Source: Rhodospirillaceae bacterium (GTDB lineage Bacteria > Pseudomonadota > Alphaproteobacteria > MPNO01 > UBA2964). From it: a stretch of DNA of 64,000 bases. The stretch spans positions 1-64,000 of the forward strand of contig PAPV01000013.1 in assembly GCA_002709075.1 (NCBI GenBank), read 5' to 3'. The translations under genes were made by a program, and so were the position numbers. This document shows, piece after piece, positions 33,848 to 44,368 of this stretch (positions are counted from its first letter, which is position 1; the number at the start of each line of letters is the position of its first letter). The notes below the pieces were generated by a model, which did not search any database, was not told the DNA's origin, and was given only the letters and a program-made list of their open reading frames with translations.

Positions 33848-35363
33848 CTGTCATTGCTTCTGGCTTTTCGATATTAAAAAGGTCAAGAAAAGTTGGCGCG
33901 ATGTCAGCTAATCGACCATCTGTGATACCTGTGACATTGGGTGGTGGGTTGGCAAGAATTGCAGGAACGACATTGGTTGTATGTGACGTAAAAGGCAAGC
34001 TTGTTTTTGCATCAAACATCTTTTCAGCATTTCCATGATCAGCTGTAACTAACATAGTGCCACCCTTTTCTTCGACTGCCAGACGAAGACGTCCGAGGCA
34101 AGAGTCCACAGTTTCAACAGCCACAATCGCTGCATCTAGTATTCCTGTGTGCCCAACCATATCCGGGTTTGCAAAGTTCACCAAGATAAAGTCATATTCT
34201 TCATCAGCAATTGATTTTAGTAGCTTATTTGTTACTTCAGTAGCTGACATTTCAGGCTTCTCATCATAAGTTGCTACTTTTGGCGAAGGAACTAAAATAC
34301 GACTTTCACCTCGGAACGGACTTTCAATACCTCCATTAAAAAAAAAGGTGACATGTGCATATTTTTCAGTCTCGGCTATCCGAAGTTGACGAAGCCCATT
34401 CTTTGCAAGTACTTCGCCGAGTATGTCTTCAAGAATAATCGGTGGAAATATTGTGTCCATATACTCGTTTAATTCATCCGAATATTCAACCATCCCCACA
34501 GCGGAACAGAAATTAATTTGTGAGCCAATATTGAATTCTTTAAAATTTGGATCCAGTAATGCGGTTAAAATTTGACGAGCCCTATCAGCGCGGAAATTTG
34601 CCATCAATAATCCATCACCATTTTGCATGCCCGCATAATTTCCAATTATAGTTGGAAGAATAAATTCGTCCCCAGTGTCTTCGGCGTAAGACTTTTTAAT
34701 CGCCTCAAATGAGTTCGTGGCATTCTCCCCTTTTGCATGCAATAGGCACTCATATGCTTTTTTGATTCTATCCCAACGTTTGTCCCGATCCATTGCGTAA
34801 AAACGGCCCGCTATTGTTACTACCCGAATGTTGTCTGTGCCTGAAAACGTTTCCTCCAATTTCTTGATATAATCGCACCCGCTGCGCGGAGGGGCGTCTC
34901 TTCCATCCATAAAGGCGTGTATAGAAACTGGCACTCCTGCTTTCGCTATAATATTACTGAGTGCTACAACATGATCTTGATGCGAGTGGACTCCACCTGA
35001 AGAGATAAGGCCCATAAGATGGCAAGTTCCCCCGCTCGTTTTGAGGATGTTAATTAGATTTTCTAAAGCCAGGTTGCTCGACAACTTCCCAGTTTCGATT
35101 GCCGAAGAGATTCTCAAGGTGTTTTGGCTAATAATCCGTCCGGCCCCAAGATTGAGATGCCCAACCTCAGAATTCCCCATCTGACCTTGAGGTAACCCAA
35201 CATCTGTTCCAGACGTTTTTAAGAAACTATGCGGGTAGTCTTTCTTCAGTCTATCGAATGCTGGCGTATTGGCAAGAGCTACAGCATTTGACTCCGTGTT
35301 TTTACGCCAACCCCAACCATCAAGCACACACAAAACGAGTGGGCGGTGTGTTCTACTATTCAT
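33774..35363 (-). CDS. gpmI: 2,3-bisphosphoglycerate-independent phosphoglycerate mutase
   Basis: GpmI interconverts 3- and 2-phosphoglycerate using two metal ions. The 529-residue protein has VLCVLDGWGWR at the start and the catalytic serine in GQMGNSEVGHLNLGAGR near residue 65. SSGGVHSHQDH and HAFMDGRDAPPRSG follow, then the C-terminal metal site VTADHGNAEKM. Length is usual. It sits between rlmH and the envC-like gene, as in many alphaproteobacteria. The C-terminal tail (KTLEADSVNSEKSF) overlaps the next gene if that gene's upstream ATG is used. Confidence 0.97.
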   Translation of the reverse strand: MNSRTHRPLVLCVLDGWGWRKNTESNAVALANTPAFDRLKKDYPHSFLKTSGTDVGLPQGQMGNSEVGHLNLGAGRIISQNTLRISSAIETGKLSSNLALENLINILKTSGGTCHLMGLISSGGVHSHQDHVVALSNIIAKAGVPVSIHAFMDGRDAPPRSGCDYIKKLEETFSGTDNIRVVTIAGRFYAMDRDKRWDRIKKAYECLLHAKGENATNSFEAIKKSYAEDTGDEFILPTIIGNYAGMQNGDGLLMANFRADRARQILTALLDPNFKEFNIGSQINFCSAVGMVEYSDELNEYMDTIFPPIILEDILGEVLAKNGLRQLRIAETEKYAHVTFFFNGGIESPFRGESRILVPSPKVATYDEKPEMSATEVTNKLLKSIADEEYDFILVNFANPDMVGHTGILDAAIVAVETVDSCLGRLRLAVEEKGGTMLVTADHGNAEKMFDAKTSLPFTSHTTNVVPAILANPPPNVTGITDGRLADIAPTFLDLFNIEKPEAMTGESLLVKTLEADSVNSEKSFSNVE

Positions 35364-35474
35364 CAGATGTCATCCTACTTTCATCTTTACATGCAGTTTT
35401 TTTATAGAATAAAAATGCCATATCGTCAGATTAAAGTAGTTTGCAAATTAAAATAGTTCAATTTGTATCTGAAC

Positions 35475-35930
35475 TTATTTCCGATGGTATGGGTGTCCTG
35501 CAATAATTTTTTGTGCCCGATAAAGTTGTTCTAAGATCATTACCCTTGCCATCATATGTGGCCATGTGAACCTGCCAAGGGCAAGTATGGTATCAGCTTT
35601 ATCGAGAATATTTTTTGATAGTCCGTTGTGCCCACCAATAAGAAAATCAATGGTTTTTGTATTTTGTTGTGCGTTGAGTATTTTGGAGGCAAGTTCTTGG
35701 CTATTCCAGTGTATTCCAGTTTCATCCATCGCAATTATCTTTGAATTGGGTGAACAGGACGCCATAATTAATTCACCTTCTCGTTTTATTAAAACTTCAT
35801 CTTCGAGATTGCGACGTTCCTCAACTTCCTTTATGACAGGGTTAGGGTGCATGCGAGTTAAATACCTTTCGCATAGTTCTTTTTCAGGACTATCTTTTAG
35901 TCGACCTACCGCAATTATATTTATTTGCAC
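35475..35930 (-). CDS. rlmH: 23S rRNA (pseudouridine1915-N3)-methyltransferase
   Basis: RlmH is a SPOUT methyltransferase that modifies pseudouridine 1915 of 23S rRNA. The 151-residue protein starts MQINIIAVGRLKDSPEKEL and ends with the family C-terminus LARVMILEQLYRA-KIIAGHPYHRK type sequence. The AdoMet loop reads LIGGHNGLS where many relatives have GGADG, a mild variation. It lies 14 bases downstream of rsfS. Confidence 0.96.
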   Translation of the reverse strand: MQINIIAVGRLKDSPEKELCERYLTRMHPNPVIKEVEERRNLEDEVLIKREGELIMASCSPNSKIIAMDETGIHWNSQELASKILNAQQNTKTIDFLIGGHNGLSKNILDKADTILALGRFTWPHMMARVMILEQLYRAQKIIAGHPYHRK

Positions 35931-35944
35931 GTTTATTGATCTTC

Positions 35945-36352
35945 TTATGCTAATGGATCCATTTTCTCATCAAAATTTTCAAGTCTGGGCTTCCACATTT
36001 TTTCCAAATTGTAAAACTCTCGTACCTCTGGTCTGAAAATATGTACTATTACATCTCCTGCATCTATAAGTATCCAATCACCCTGATCTGCTCCTTCGGC
36101 ACGAATCCCTCCTAATCCAATGCTTTTGAGGGTCCGAATAACAAATCCGGCCAAACTAGTTACTTGACGTTGTGACCCCCCAGATACAATTAGCATATAA
36201 TCACCTATCGATGATTTACCCTCTAGACTTATTTTTGTAATGTTATCAGCTTGTTTTTCTTCCATTAAATTTACAAGTATTTCAAGTACTTCCGTTGAGT
36301 TTTGCTCACACTCTTTTTTTATTTTAGAGATTATTTTTGTTTTTCTAGCCAA
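35945..36352 (-). CDS. rsfS: ribosome silencing factor
   Basis: RsfS (Iojap family) binds ribosomal protein L14 and blocks subunit joining under starvation. In 135 residues the core runs from KADNI-type through KSSIGDYMLIVSGGSQRQVTSLA to GLGGIRAEG-DQGDWILIDAGDVIVHIF and REFYNLEKMW, all diagnostic. It follows nadD and precedes rlmH, the usual order. Confidence 0.95.
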   Translation of the reverse strand: MARKTKIISKIKKECEQNSTEVLEILVNLMEEKQADNITKISLEGKSSIGDYMLIVSGGSQRQVTSLAGFVIRTLKSIGLGGIRAEGADQGDWILIDAGDVIVHIFRPEVREFYNLEKMWKPRLENFDEKMDPLA

Positions 36353-36374
36353 TATATTCTCTTTATTTGAAATA

Positions 36375-36986
36375 TTATTTGTTAAGGGATCGAATTATGG
36401 TCGAAGAAGCGAAATGCCGCGGGGTCATTAGGTAAATCCAAACAGGTGGTTTATGATTTGCAAAGTTTTGAGTATTGTTTTTTTTCAGACGTTTTTTGGA
36501 ATAGACGCAAGCTGCTCGAGCTGTTAATGCTGCGGCAGAGTAAGGAGATCGATCGAATACTGCAATAGGAATAGTTTCAATTAATTCTTGCCATTTTTCC
36601 CATTTGGAAAATTGTTTGAGATTATCTGCACCCATCAGCCACACAAAACGTTTATCAGGAAAAAATCTGTTTAAACGGTTAATTGTATCGATGGTATATC
36701 GGGTGCCCAAGTAAACTTCTATGTTGGTTACTCTGATACGTTTATTTTTTTTGGCGACTTTAAACGCATTATCCATGCGTGATTGAAGAGTGGCCATATT
36801 TTCTTTGCTTTTCAGTGGGTTTTGGGGCGATACCATCCACCAAATCGTATCTAATCCAAGATTAATAAGTGCCTGCCGACTTATATGCAGATGGCCGTTA
36901 TGTGCCGGATTAAATGATCCTCCAAGAAGCCCGATGTATTTCCCAGTTTGCAGGAGATTTGGGCATACTTGAGCTCGATTTAGAAT
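36375..36986 (-). CDS. nadD: nicotinate-nucleotide adenylyltransferase with non-standard start
   Basis: NadD adenylates nicotinate mononucleotide on the way to NAD. The first ATG in frame is at 36836, but translating upstream gives KYIGLLGGSFNPAHNGHLHIS (encoded at about 36879-36941), the essential N-terminal nucleotide-binding motif with HNGH at 36891-36902. The frame stays open to the proA stop and beyond, with no ATG, GTG or TTG. An ATT at 36986 (203 residues) or a CTG at 36953 are possible starts; I give the longer. The rest is normal: WWMVSPQNPLK, VWLMGADNLKQFSKW, and the C-terminal ISST-like ASSTIIRS. Order proA-nadD-rsfS-rlmH supports the identity. Confidence 0.85.
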   Translation of the reverse strand: MLNRAQVCPNLLQTGKYIGLLGGSFNPAHNGHLHISRQALINLGLDTIWWMVSPQNPLKSKENMATLQSRMDNAFKVAKKNKRIRVTNIEVYLGTRYTIDTINRLNRFFPDKRFVWLMGADNLKQFSKWEKWQELIETIPIAVFDRSPYSAAALTARAACVYSKKRLKKNNTQNFANHKPPVWIYLMTPRHFASSTIIRSLNK

Positions 36987-36997
36987 TGAAGATACAC

Positions 36998-38248
36998 TCA
37001 GGGTCGCACCTGTCCATTTCCACGCACAACATATTTGAACGTGGTAAGTTGTTCCAACCCTACGGGACCACGAGCATGCAAACGACCGGTAGAAATACCA
37101 ATTTCAGCACCCATACCAAATTCTCCACCATCAGCGAATTGCGTCGAGGCGTTATGTAAGACTATTGCAGAATCAACATGACGAAGAAAAATCTCTGCAG
37201 CTTCATTATTTTGTGTTACAATAGAATCGGTATGCTGAGAGCCAAATTTGTTGATATGATTTATTGCCTGTTGTAGGCCTGAAACCTGTTTTACAGAAAT
37301 TGTTGCTGCAAGGTATTCTTGACCCCAGTCACTTTCTGTGGCGGGTATGACTTGCGGATTAAGCTTTTGAGTTTGGCTGTCACCACGGATTTCACATCCC
37401 ATTTCCAACAGTTTACTGAGTACGGGCGGCAACAGCTTGGCAGCGGCTTTCTGATCAACTAATAGGCTTTCTGTTGCACCACAAATGCCAACTCGGCGCA
37501 TTTTAGCATTAACTGTAATTGAAGTCGCAATATCGATGCTAGCATCTTCGTGTAGGTAAATATGACAGTTACCATCTAAATGAGAAATAATTGGAACACG
37601 ACTTTCTTCTTGAATTCGCTTAATAAGTGATTTTCCCCCTCTCGGAATAATAATGTCAAATAACTCTGGCATAACTAACATTTCACCTACTGCGGCACGG
37701 TCAGTGGTGGGAAGACCTTGTATTGCTGCTTCAGGAAGTCCGGCCTTAATTAAACCCTGATGTAAACATTCAATAATAGTGCTTGATGAATAAAAGCTCT
37801 CTGACCCGCCCCTAAGAATCGCGACATTACCGCTTTTCAAACAAAGCGCACCTGCATCAGATGTAACATTGGGTCGCGCTTCATAAATTATCCCTATAAC
37901 GCCAAGTGGAACCCGAACTCTTTGTATGAAAAGCCCATTTGGTCGGCTCCATTTTGAAATAGTGTTTCCAATAGGATCCGGCAACTCTGCGATCTCATCT
38001 ATACTCTGTGCCATACCCTGTACCCTCTCAGACGTGAGCAACAATCTATCACGTAGAGCATCAGTAAGAATTTTTCCAGTCGATGCGGCCATATCTTTAT
38101 TGTTTGCATCAATAATACGGTCTTTTTGTGACCGAATTTCTTCAGCGGCATATTTCAATGCTTCATTACGGAGCGAGCAGTCCGAAGTGCTTACCACATA
38201 AAAAGCGTTTCGTGCTTTTTGTCCTAATGTTTTTATAAGTTTTCGCAA
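36998..38248 (-). CDS. proA: glutamate-5-semialdehyde dehydrogenase (gamma-glutamyl phosphate reductase)
   Basis: ProA reduces gamma-glutamyl phosphate in proline synthesis. The 416-residue protein has PLGVIGIIYEARPNVTSDAGALCLKSGN-type motif near residue 116, AAIQGLPTTDRAAVGEML, the catalytic cysteine in MRRVGICGATESLLV near 256, and the C-terminal GPVGLEQLTTFKYVVRGNGQ. The stop sits 11 bases before the ATT proposed for nadD. It follows proB by 53 bases. Confidence 0.97.
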   Translation of the reverse strand: MRKLIKTLGQKARNAFYVVSTSDCSLRNEALKYAAEEIRSQKDRIIDANNKDMAASTGKILTDALRDRLLLTSERVQGMAQSIDEIAELPDPIGNTISKWSRPNGLFIQRVRVPLGVIGIIYEARPNVTSDAGALCLKSGNVAILRGGSESFYSSSTIIECLHQGLIKAGLPEAAIQGLPTTDRAAVGEMLVMPELFDIIIPRGGKSLIKRIQEESRVPIISHLDGNCHIYLHEDASIDIATSITVNAKMRRVGICGATESLLVDQKAAAKLLPPVLSKLLEMGCEIRGDSQTQKLNPQVIPATESDWGQEYLAATISVKQVSGLQQAINHINKFGSQHTDSIVTQNNEAAEIFLRHVDSAIVLHNASTQFADGGEFGMGAEIGISTGRLHARGPVGLEQLTTFKYVVRGNGQVRP

Positions 38249-38301
38249 GCTTTAGTAATTTCCATTTATAGTCCCTATTACATCACTCATTTGCTTGTAT
38301 A

Positions 38302-40457
<2,156 letters not shown>

Positions 40458-40568
40458 TTACCCGAGTGGCTGTGATGGCCCTTTGCTATCTTCTAGATAG
40501 TGAACTACAAACTTTAGCGTAAATGGTTAACTGATTATGGATCTACTCTTCATATAAAATGTCAAATT

Positions 40569-40826
40569 CTAGGTCAGAGGATCAACAGAAACAAATACCC
40601 TACCCTTAACACCCCGCGAAAAAGCTACTTTGCCGGTAGTTTTGGCGAAAATAGTATGGTCCTTACCTATTCCTACGTTTTCACCAGGGTGATACTTAGT
40701 CCCTCGTTGACGAATAATGATATTACCAGGAACAACAGCTTGGCCACCTGATTTTTTTAACCCAAGACGTCGACCCTCAGAATCACGACCATTGCGGGAA
40801 CTACCACCAGCTTTTTTATGTGCCAT
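40569..40826 (-). CDS. rpmA: 50S ribosomal protein L27
   Basis: L27 contacts the tRNA ends at the peptidyl transferase centre. The 85-residue protein begins [20 protein letters not shown] and contains [20 protein letters not shown], both diagnostic. There is no Firmicutes-type cleavable leader. It follows rplU by 11 bases. Confidence 0.98.
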   Translation of the reverse strand: MAHKKAGGSSRNGRDSEGRRLGLKKSGGQAVVPGNIIIRQRGTKYHPGENVGIGKDHTIFAKTTGKVAFSRGVKGRVFVSVDPLT

Positions 40827-40837
40827 TTTTCATTCTC

Positions 40838-41383
40838 CTATTTTGGGCGGGCTTTTTTACCCAGTGATTTTTTAGCGGCTGTCTTTTTGGCAGCAGTCTT
40901 TTTAGCAGCAGTCTTTTTAGCGGCAGTTTTTTTTGCGGCTGTCTTTTTAGCGGCAGTTTTTTTTGCGGCAGTTTTTTTTGCGGCTGTCTTTTTAGCAGCA
41001 GTCTTTTTAACTGAAGGTTCGCTATTTGAATTTTCAACGATAGGCTTTTTTTGTTTGGAAATGGTTGTTCCCTTGGGTAAGATATCTGTTATTTTTAGAA
41101 CCGTCACAAATTGACGATGACCTTTGAGGCGATGAAAATCTTTTCGTCGAAGCTTTCTATATACCAATATCTTATCATCTCGCGTCTGCTCCAAAACTGT
41201 CGCTGCTACTCGAGCACCATCAACAAGCGGAACTCCTATTTCAGTTTTTTTACCGTCTCCTATGGCTAAAACCTCTCCCAGTTCTATCGACGAACCTAGC
41301 TCCGCGGAGAGTTTCTCAACGACAATTACGTCGTTTTCTGTAACACGGTATTGCTTACCACCGGTCCTAACGACTGCGTACAT
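40838..41383 (-). CDS. rplU: 50S ribosomal protein L21 with long KKTAA-repeat tail
   Basis: L21 is a large-subunit protein that binds 23S rRNA. Residues 1 to about 103 are a normal L21 (MYAVVRTGGKQYRVTENDVI, LVDGARVAATVLEQ, KDFHRLKGHRQFVTVLKI). The protein then continues to 181 residues with a low-complexity basic tail containing nine KKTAA repeats and ending KKSLGKKARPK. Some alphaproteobacterial L21 proteins have Ala/Lys-rich tails, but this one adds about three quarters of the core length. A strong promoter-like pair lies about 64-91 bases upstream. Confidence 0.96.
   Translation of the reverse strand: MYAVVRTGGKQYRVTENDVIVVEKLSAELGSSIELGEVLAIGDGKKTEIGVPLVDGARVAATVLEQTRDDKILVYRKLRRKDFHRLKGHRQFVTVLKITDILPKGTTISKQKKPIVENSNSEPSVKKTAAKKTAAKKTAAKKTAAKKTAAKKTAAKKTAAKKTAAKKTAAKKSLGKKARPK
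40874..41008 (-). repeat. nine 15-bp tandem repeats inside rplU
   Basis: Nine in-frame 15-bp units encode KKTAA. On the + strand each reads roughly AGC-GG/CA-GC/T-GTC/T-TTTTT. Units differ mainly at third codon positions (GCA/GCG/GCT alternatives; AAA kept), so the amino-acid sequence is conserved while the DNA drifts, pointing to selection on the protein. Confidence 0.9.
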
Positions 41384-41759
41384 GTTCCCTCGACAAAACA
41401 GCTAATTACTAAAGACAGAAAAATATTCCAATTATAGAGTTCGCGCAATATAGACAGGCAGAGATACCTGTCAAGAGAATCGAACATCTTAGCGTAGTTG
41501 TAAAATCTTTAATTTTCCCTGTGGGACGAATATTTTTGCTAAATTTGTTCTTATGTCTGTGTCTAAACTATAATTATATTTTTAATATTGTACTAAACTG
41601 ACTACTGGTGAATGAGCTGTTAATTGAGTTTTTAAACGTTTTCTTTTTGTTATAGTTCAATTTTAGATTTTTTTTAAATTTTTATGATAGGATATTGTAT
41701 ATTTTACAAAATCTCTGCAATCGTTGCCTTTAAATAATGTTGGCGATACAACAGCCGGT
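41384..41759. other. 376-base intergenic region upstream of rplU and tRNA-Ser
   Basis: The region separates rplU (leftward) from tRNA-Ser (rightward). It holds the candidate rplU promoter at 41447-41474; the rest is strongly AT-rich with long T runs and no open frame or RNA gene that I can recognise. Confidence 0.6.
41447..41474 (-). promoter_or_regulatory. candidate sigma-70 promoter of the rplU-rpmA-obgE chain
   Basis: On the minus strand TTGACA (41474-41469) and TATATT (41452-41447) are spaced by 16 bases: a perfect -35 and a five-of-six -10. An inverted repeat GACAGG-N8-CCTGTC (41453-41472) overlaps the -35 and fills the spacer, so a repressor could compete with polymerase here. Second TATAAT at 41436-41431. 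Confidence 0.6.
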
Positions 41760-41848
41760 GGAGAGGTGCCGGAGTGGTCGAACGGGGTGGTCTCGAAAAC
41801 CATTGTGCCCAAAGGGTACCCAGGGTTCGAATCCCTGTCTCTCCGCCA
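41760..41848 (+). tRNA. tRNA-Ser (anticodon CGA)
   Basis: The 89-base sequence starts GGAGAGGTGCCGGAGTGG and ends CTCTCCGCCA with the CCA encoded. The acceptor stem GGAGAGG pairs with TCTCTCC (one G-U). The anticodon arm is GTGGT-CTCGAAA-ACCAT, placing CGA at the anticodon. A long variable arm (TTGTGCCCAAAGGGTA) marks a class II tRNA, and the T arm reads CAGGGTTCGAATCCCTG. Reads UCG codons. Confidence 0.97.
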
Positions 41849-41956
41849 GATTTCGTTTATATTTCCGGTGGAAATAGTCAAAAATATATTATTAATATAC
41901 CCTATATTATTTTTTAGTTGGGTTTGGAAGATGTTTTTCCTAAGTGGGTTTGAAAT

Positions 41957-42427
41957 ATGTTAGATCAAATAACTAAAAAAATTAATTTAAATAACTTGGA
42001 CAAACAAGGACTTAGCCAAGGTTTGCACTGGACTACTGTCGCCAGTGAAAAATTGCTGTTGGCAATTATTGGTGCTTTAACCATGGGCGCTGCGGTGTTT
42101 GAACTCTTTGTTATTTGGGAAAAGCAAACAATCGCTTTGGCAGACTTGTTTCTTTTTTTCATCTACGCCGAAATTGTAGGTATGGTGGGTGCATTTTATG
42201 TTAGTAGACGGATACCCGTTACTTTGCCAATTATTATTGCAATAACGGCTCTTTGCAGGGTTCTAATTTCTCAGACCAAGGAGATAGATCCCTTGGTTCT
42301 CTTTTCTGCATCAGGTGCAATTTTAATATTAGCAGGTGCCGCGTACGTAATGAGCCTTAAAGACAAGCTTAGTCTTGAGAAAGAGGCGTTAAGAAAAGAT
42401 GTGGTTGAAAATAAAGACACCGGTTAA
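41957..42427 (+). CDS. PsiE-like integral membrane protein
   Basis: This 156-residue protein resembles the phosphate-starvation-inducible PsiE family, membrane proteins of unknown biochemical role. It has about four hydrophobic helices (near 32-52, 63-82, 90-106 and 114-132) between polar ends. The stretch YAEIVGMVGAFYVSRRIPV is the family-like core, and the C-terminus is Lys/Glu-rich. It begins 108 bases after tRNA-Ser. No phosphate-regulon gene is nearby, so phosphate control is not implied by context. Confidence 0.7.
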   Translation: MLDQITKKINLNNLDKQGLSQGLHWTTVASEKLLLAIIGALTMGAAVFELFVIWEKQTIALADLFLFFIYAEIVGMVGAFYVSRRIPVTLPIIIAITALCRVLISQTKEIDPLVLFSASGAILILAGAAYVMSLKDKLSLEKEALRKDVVENKDTG

Positions 42428-42489
42428 AAAAGATGCTTTTTCACACGAGTTAATTTCCATGCGATTGCAAATACCAATGAGGAGATAAA

Positions 42490-43707
42490 ATGAAAAAAAA
42501 TGATCGTGTGATCATCTGTGGAGGTGGGCCGGTGGGTATGGTTGCTGCACTTGCGCTGGTTAAACAGAATATTCCCATAACCTTAGTTGAGTCCTTTTCA
42601 GAGCCACCTAAAGATCCTAGAGCGGCAACGATTCATCCATCCACTTTAGAAATGTTGAGCGATGTTGACCTCGCTAAAATGGTTGTTAAAAAAGGCCTTA
42701 TTGCTCCGAAATTTCAATTTCGGGACCGCAAGACCCAGGAGATAATCGCGGTTTTCGATATGGCCCATCTCTCTGATGAGACGGAGTACCCCTTCAGCGT
42801 GCAGTATGAGCAATGGAAACTCGTAAGAGACGCGCTTAATTCAGTGAAGCGGTATGACATTGCCGACATCCGGCTAGGGAGAAAAGCCGTTGCTTTTTCC
42901 CAAGATTATGACGGTGTAACACTGATTACTGAGAACGTGGATGGAGAGCTCGAAAAAATAGAGGGAAAATATATTTTAGCATGTGATGGCGGCCCCTCTA
43001 CCGTTCGGTTGGGGTTAGGTGTGTTTATGTCCGGATTTACTTGGGGTGAGAGATTTCTTGTGCTAACCTCTAAGCACGATTTCGAAGCTAACGACGGTTA
43101 TACAATTCGAAACTATGTAATGGACCCAACGGAGTGGTGCGCTATTTTTAAAGTTCCCGGAGATGATGAGGACGGTATTTGGAGAACTTTATTTCCGACC
43201 AAAGCCGATGAAACTGATACGGATCTGCTATCGGATGCTGGGGTAAGCGCTAAAGTTGGAGGATTGCGTTTTGATATGAACCATCATGATATACTTCATC
43301 GAAATTTATACACTGTTAATCAGCGAGTTGCTGATCGTTTTACCATCGAGCGGATTTTCCTTGCCGGTGATGCGGCGCACCTCAACAATCCTTTGGGAGG
43401 ACTAGGTCTAAATACAGGCATTCATGATTGTATGAATATTACAAAAAAAATAGGGGATGTGTGGTATAAAAGAGAAAAACCCGAGATTTTTGAACTTTAT
43501 CATAGGCAGCGTCATCAGTTAGCTACTGAATTTCTCCAAAGTGTATCAATAGAAAATAAAAAAAGAATTGAAGAAACTGACCCAGAAGTAATTCGGACAA
43601 ATCAGAAAAACTTACGAGAAAGTTCTGAGGACCCGGTTAAGGCAAAGGCTTGGCTGATGAGATCATCATTGCTTGATAGTGTTCGTAAAGAGGCGACTAT
43701 TGAGTAA
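42490..43707 (+). CDS. FAD-dependent aromatic-ring monooxygenase
   Basis: This is a class A flavoprotein hydroxylase-like protein (PHBH/UbiH superfamily), which inserts oxygen into phenolic rings using NAD(P)H. The 405 residues have the dinucleotide motif GGGPVGMVAA (11-20), PRAATIHPSTLEML near the active site, the second FAD motif YILACDGGPSTVR near 160, and GDAAHLNNPLGGLGLNTGI near 294. A strong GAGGAGAT site precedes the ATG. Substrate is unknown; nearby Rieske, CMD-like and dehydrogenase genes suggest an aromatic or related catabolic role. It converges on the CMD-like gene. Confidence 0.85.
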   Translation: MKKNDRVIICGGGPVGMVAALALVKQNIPITLVESFSEPPKDPRAATIHPSTLEMLSDVDLAKMVVKKGLIAPKFQFRDRKTQEIIAVFDMAHLSDETEYPFSVQYEQWKLVRDALNSVKRYDIADIRLGRKAVAFSQDYDGVTLITENVDGELEKIEGKYILACDGGPSTVRLGLGVFMSGFTWGERFLVLTSKHDFEANDGYTIRNYVMDPTEWCAIFKVPGDDEDGIWRTLFPTKADETDTDLLSDAGVSAKVGGLRFDMNHHDILHRNLYTVNQRVADRFTIERIFLAGDAAHLNNPLGGLGLNTGIHDCMNITKKIGDVWYKREKPEIFELYHRQRHQLATEFLQSVSIENKKRIEETDPEVIRTNQKNLRESSEDPVKAKAWLMRSSLLDSVRKEATIE

Positions 43708-43785
43708 GATCCTTTAAAATCCTAATGTTTATTCAGTTAGATAACAAAATGGATAAGGGCATCGATCAATTTTCAAAAAACAGAG

Positions 43786-44340
43786 CTAGTTTCGACACTC
43801 TAACCTAGATATTGCATCGTCGGGCGGTTTACAGCCAACCAAATTTGCCATCAGCCCGGTTGTGGTAAAATGACCAATTGTATGGACTATTTCTGACATA
43901 CGTTTGTAACCTAATATTTTTGTCGCGCTTTGAAACTCATCGTCAGATAAATCCCCAGTTGTCAAAAGTTCTTTTGTTACTGAGTACACTGATAAGTCCT
44001 CTTCGGTCTCAAATGTAGGCGTTACGCCTTTGTTAATTGATTCAATTATTTGTGATGAAAGGCCAGCACCCAAGGCAGTTCTTGCCTGCGCGCTCCAAGG
44101 ATAACGGGAATTCCAATGTTTCACAGTAAGAAGCGAAATAATTCGCACCTGGGAATTTGTTAAGGAGCATTTTAAGAGATGCCCGCTAGATAAGTTGTGT
44201 AAATCCCAGACGAAAGCTGAATATGCGTATCCAATTGCCGGTCCAAACCCAATCCTTCCATTATCACTGGTGATTCGGTCAAAAATATTTTTTTGATCTG
44301 AATCCATGTGTTTTCTTTTCAAAGCTGGAATGCGGGGCAT
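43786..44340 (-). CDS. carboxymuconolactone decarboxylase (AhpD-like) family protein
   Basis: The 184-residue all-helical protein resembles CMD-family members annotated near aromatic catabolic genes. Landmarks are GPAIGYAYSAFVWDLHNLSSGHLLK and KHWNSRYPWSAQARTALGAGLS, the latter being the active-site helix. The CxxC pair of AhpD peroxidases is absent, so it is not a thiol peroxidase. Actual function, decarboxylation or otherwise, is not determinable. It is the last gene of a minus-strand run with the Rieske ferredoxin, CobW and alcohol dehydrogenase. Confidence 0.75.
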   Translation of the reverse strand: MPRIPALKRKHMDSDQKNIFDRITSDNGRIGFGPAIGYAYSAFVWDLHNLSSGHLLKCSLTNSQVRIISLLTVKHWNSRYPWSAQARTALGAGLSSQIIESINKGVTPTFETEEDLSVYSVTKELLTTGDLSDDEFQSATKILGYKRMSEIVHTIGHFTTTGLMANLVGCKPPDDAISRLECRN

Positions 44341-44368
44341 TAGTCACTCTCCGTATAATGAAGCATTA

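Noticed and set aside
36375-36836. nadD as a truncated pseudogene starting at ATG 36836
   Set aside because: The missing N-terminal motif is intact in frame directly upstream; only the standard start codon is lacking.
40874-41008. CRISPR-like array
   Set aside because: The 15-bp units have no spacers and encode an in-frame protein tail.
40818-41114. Antisense alanine/valine-rich open frame over rplU
   Set aside because: It is a mirror of the KKTAA repeat in L21, with no independent start signals.
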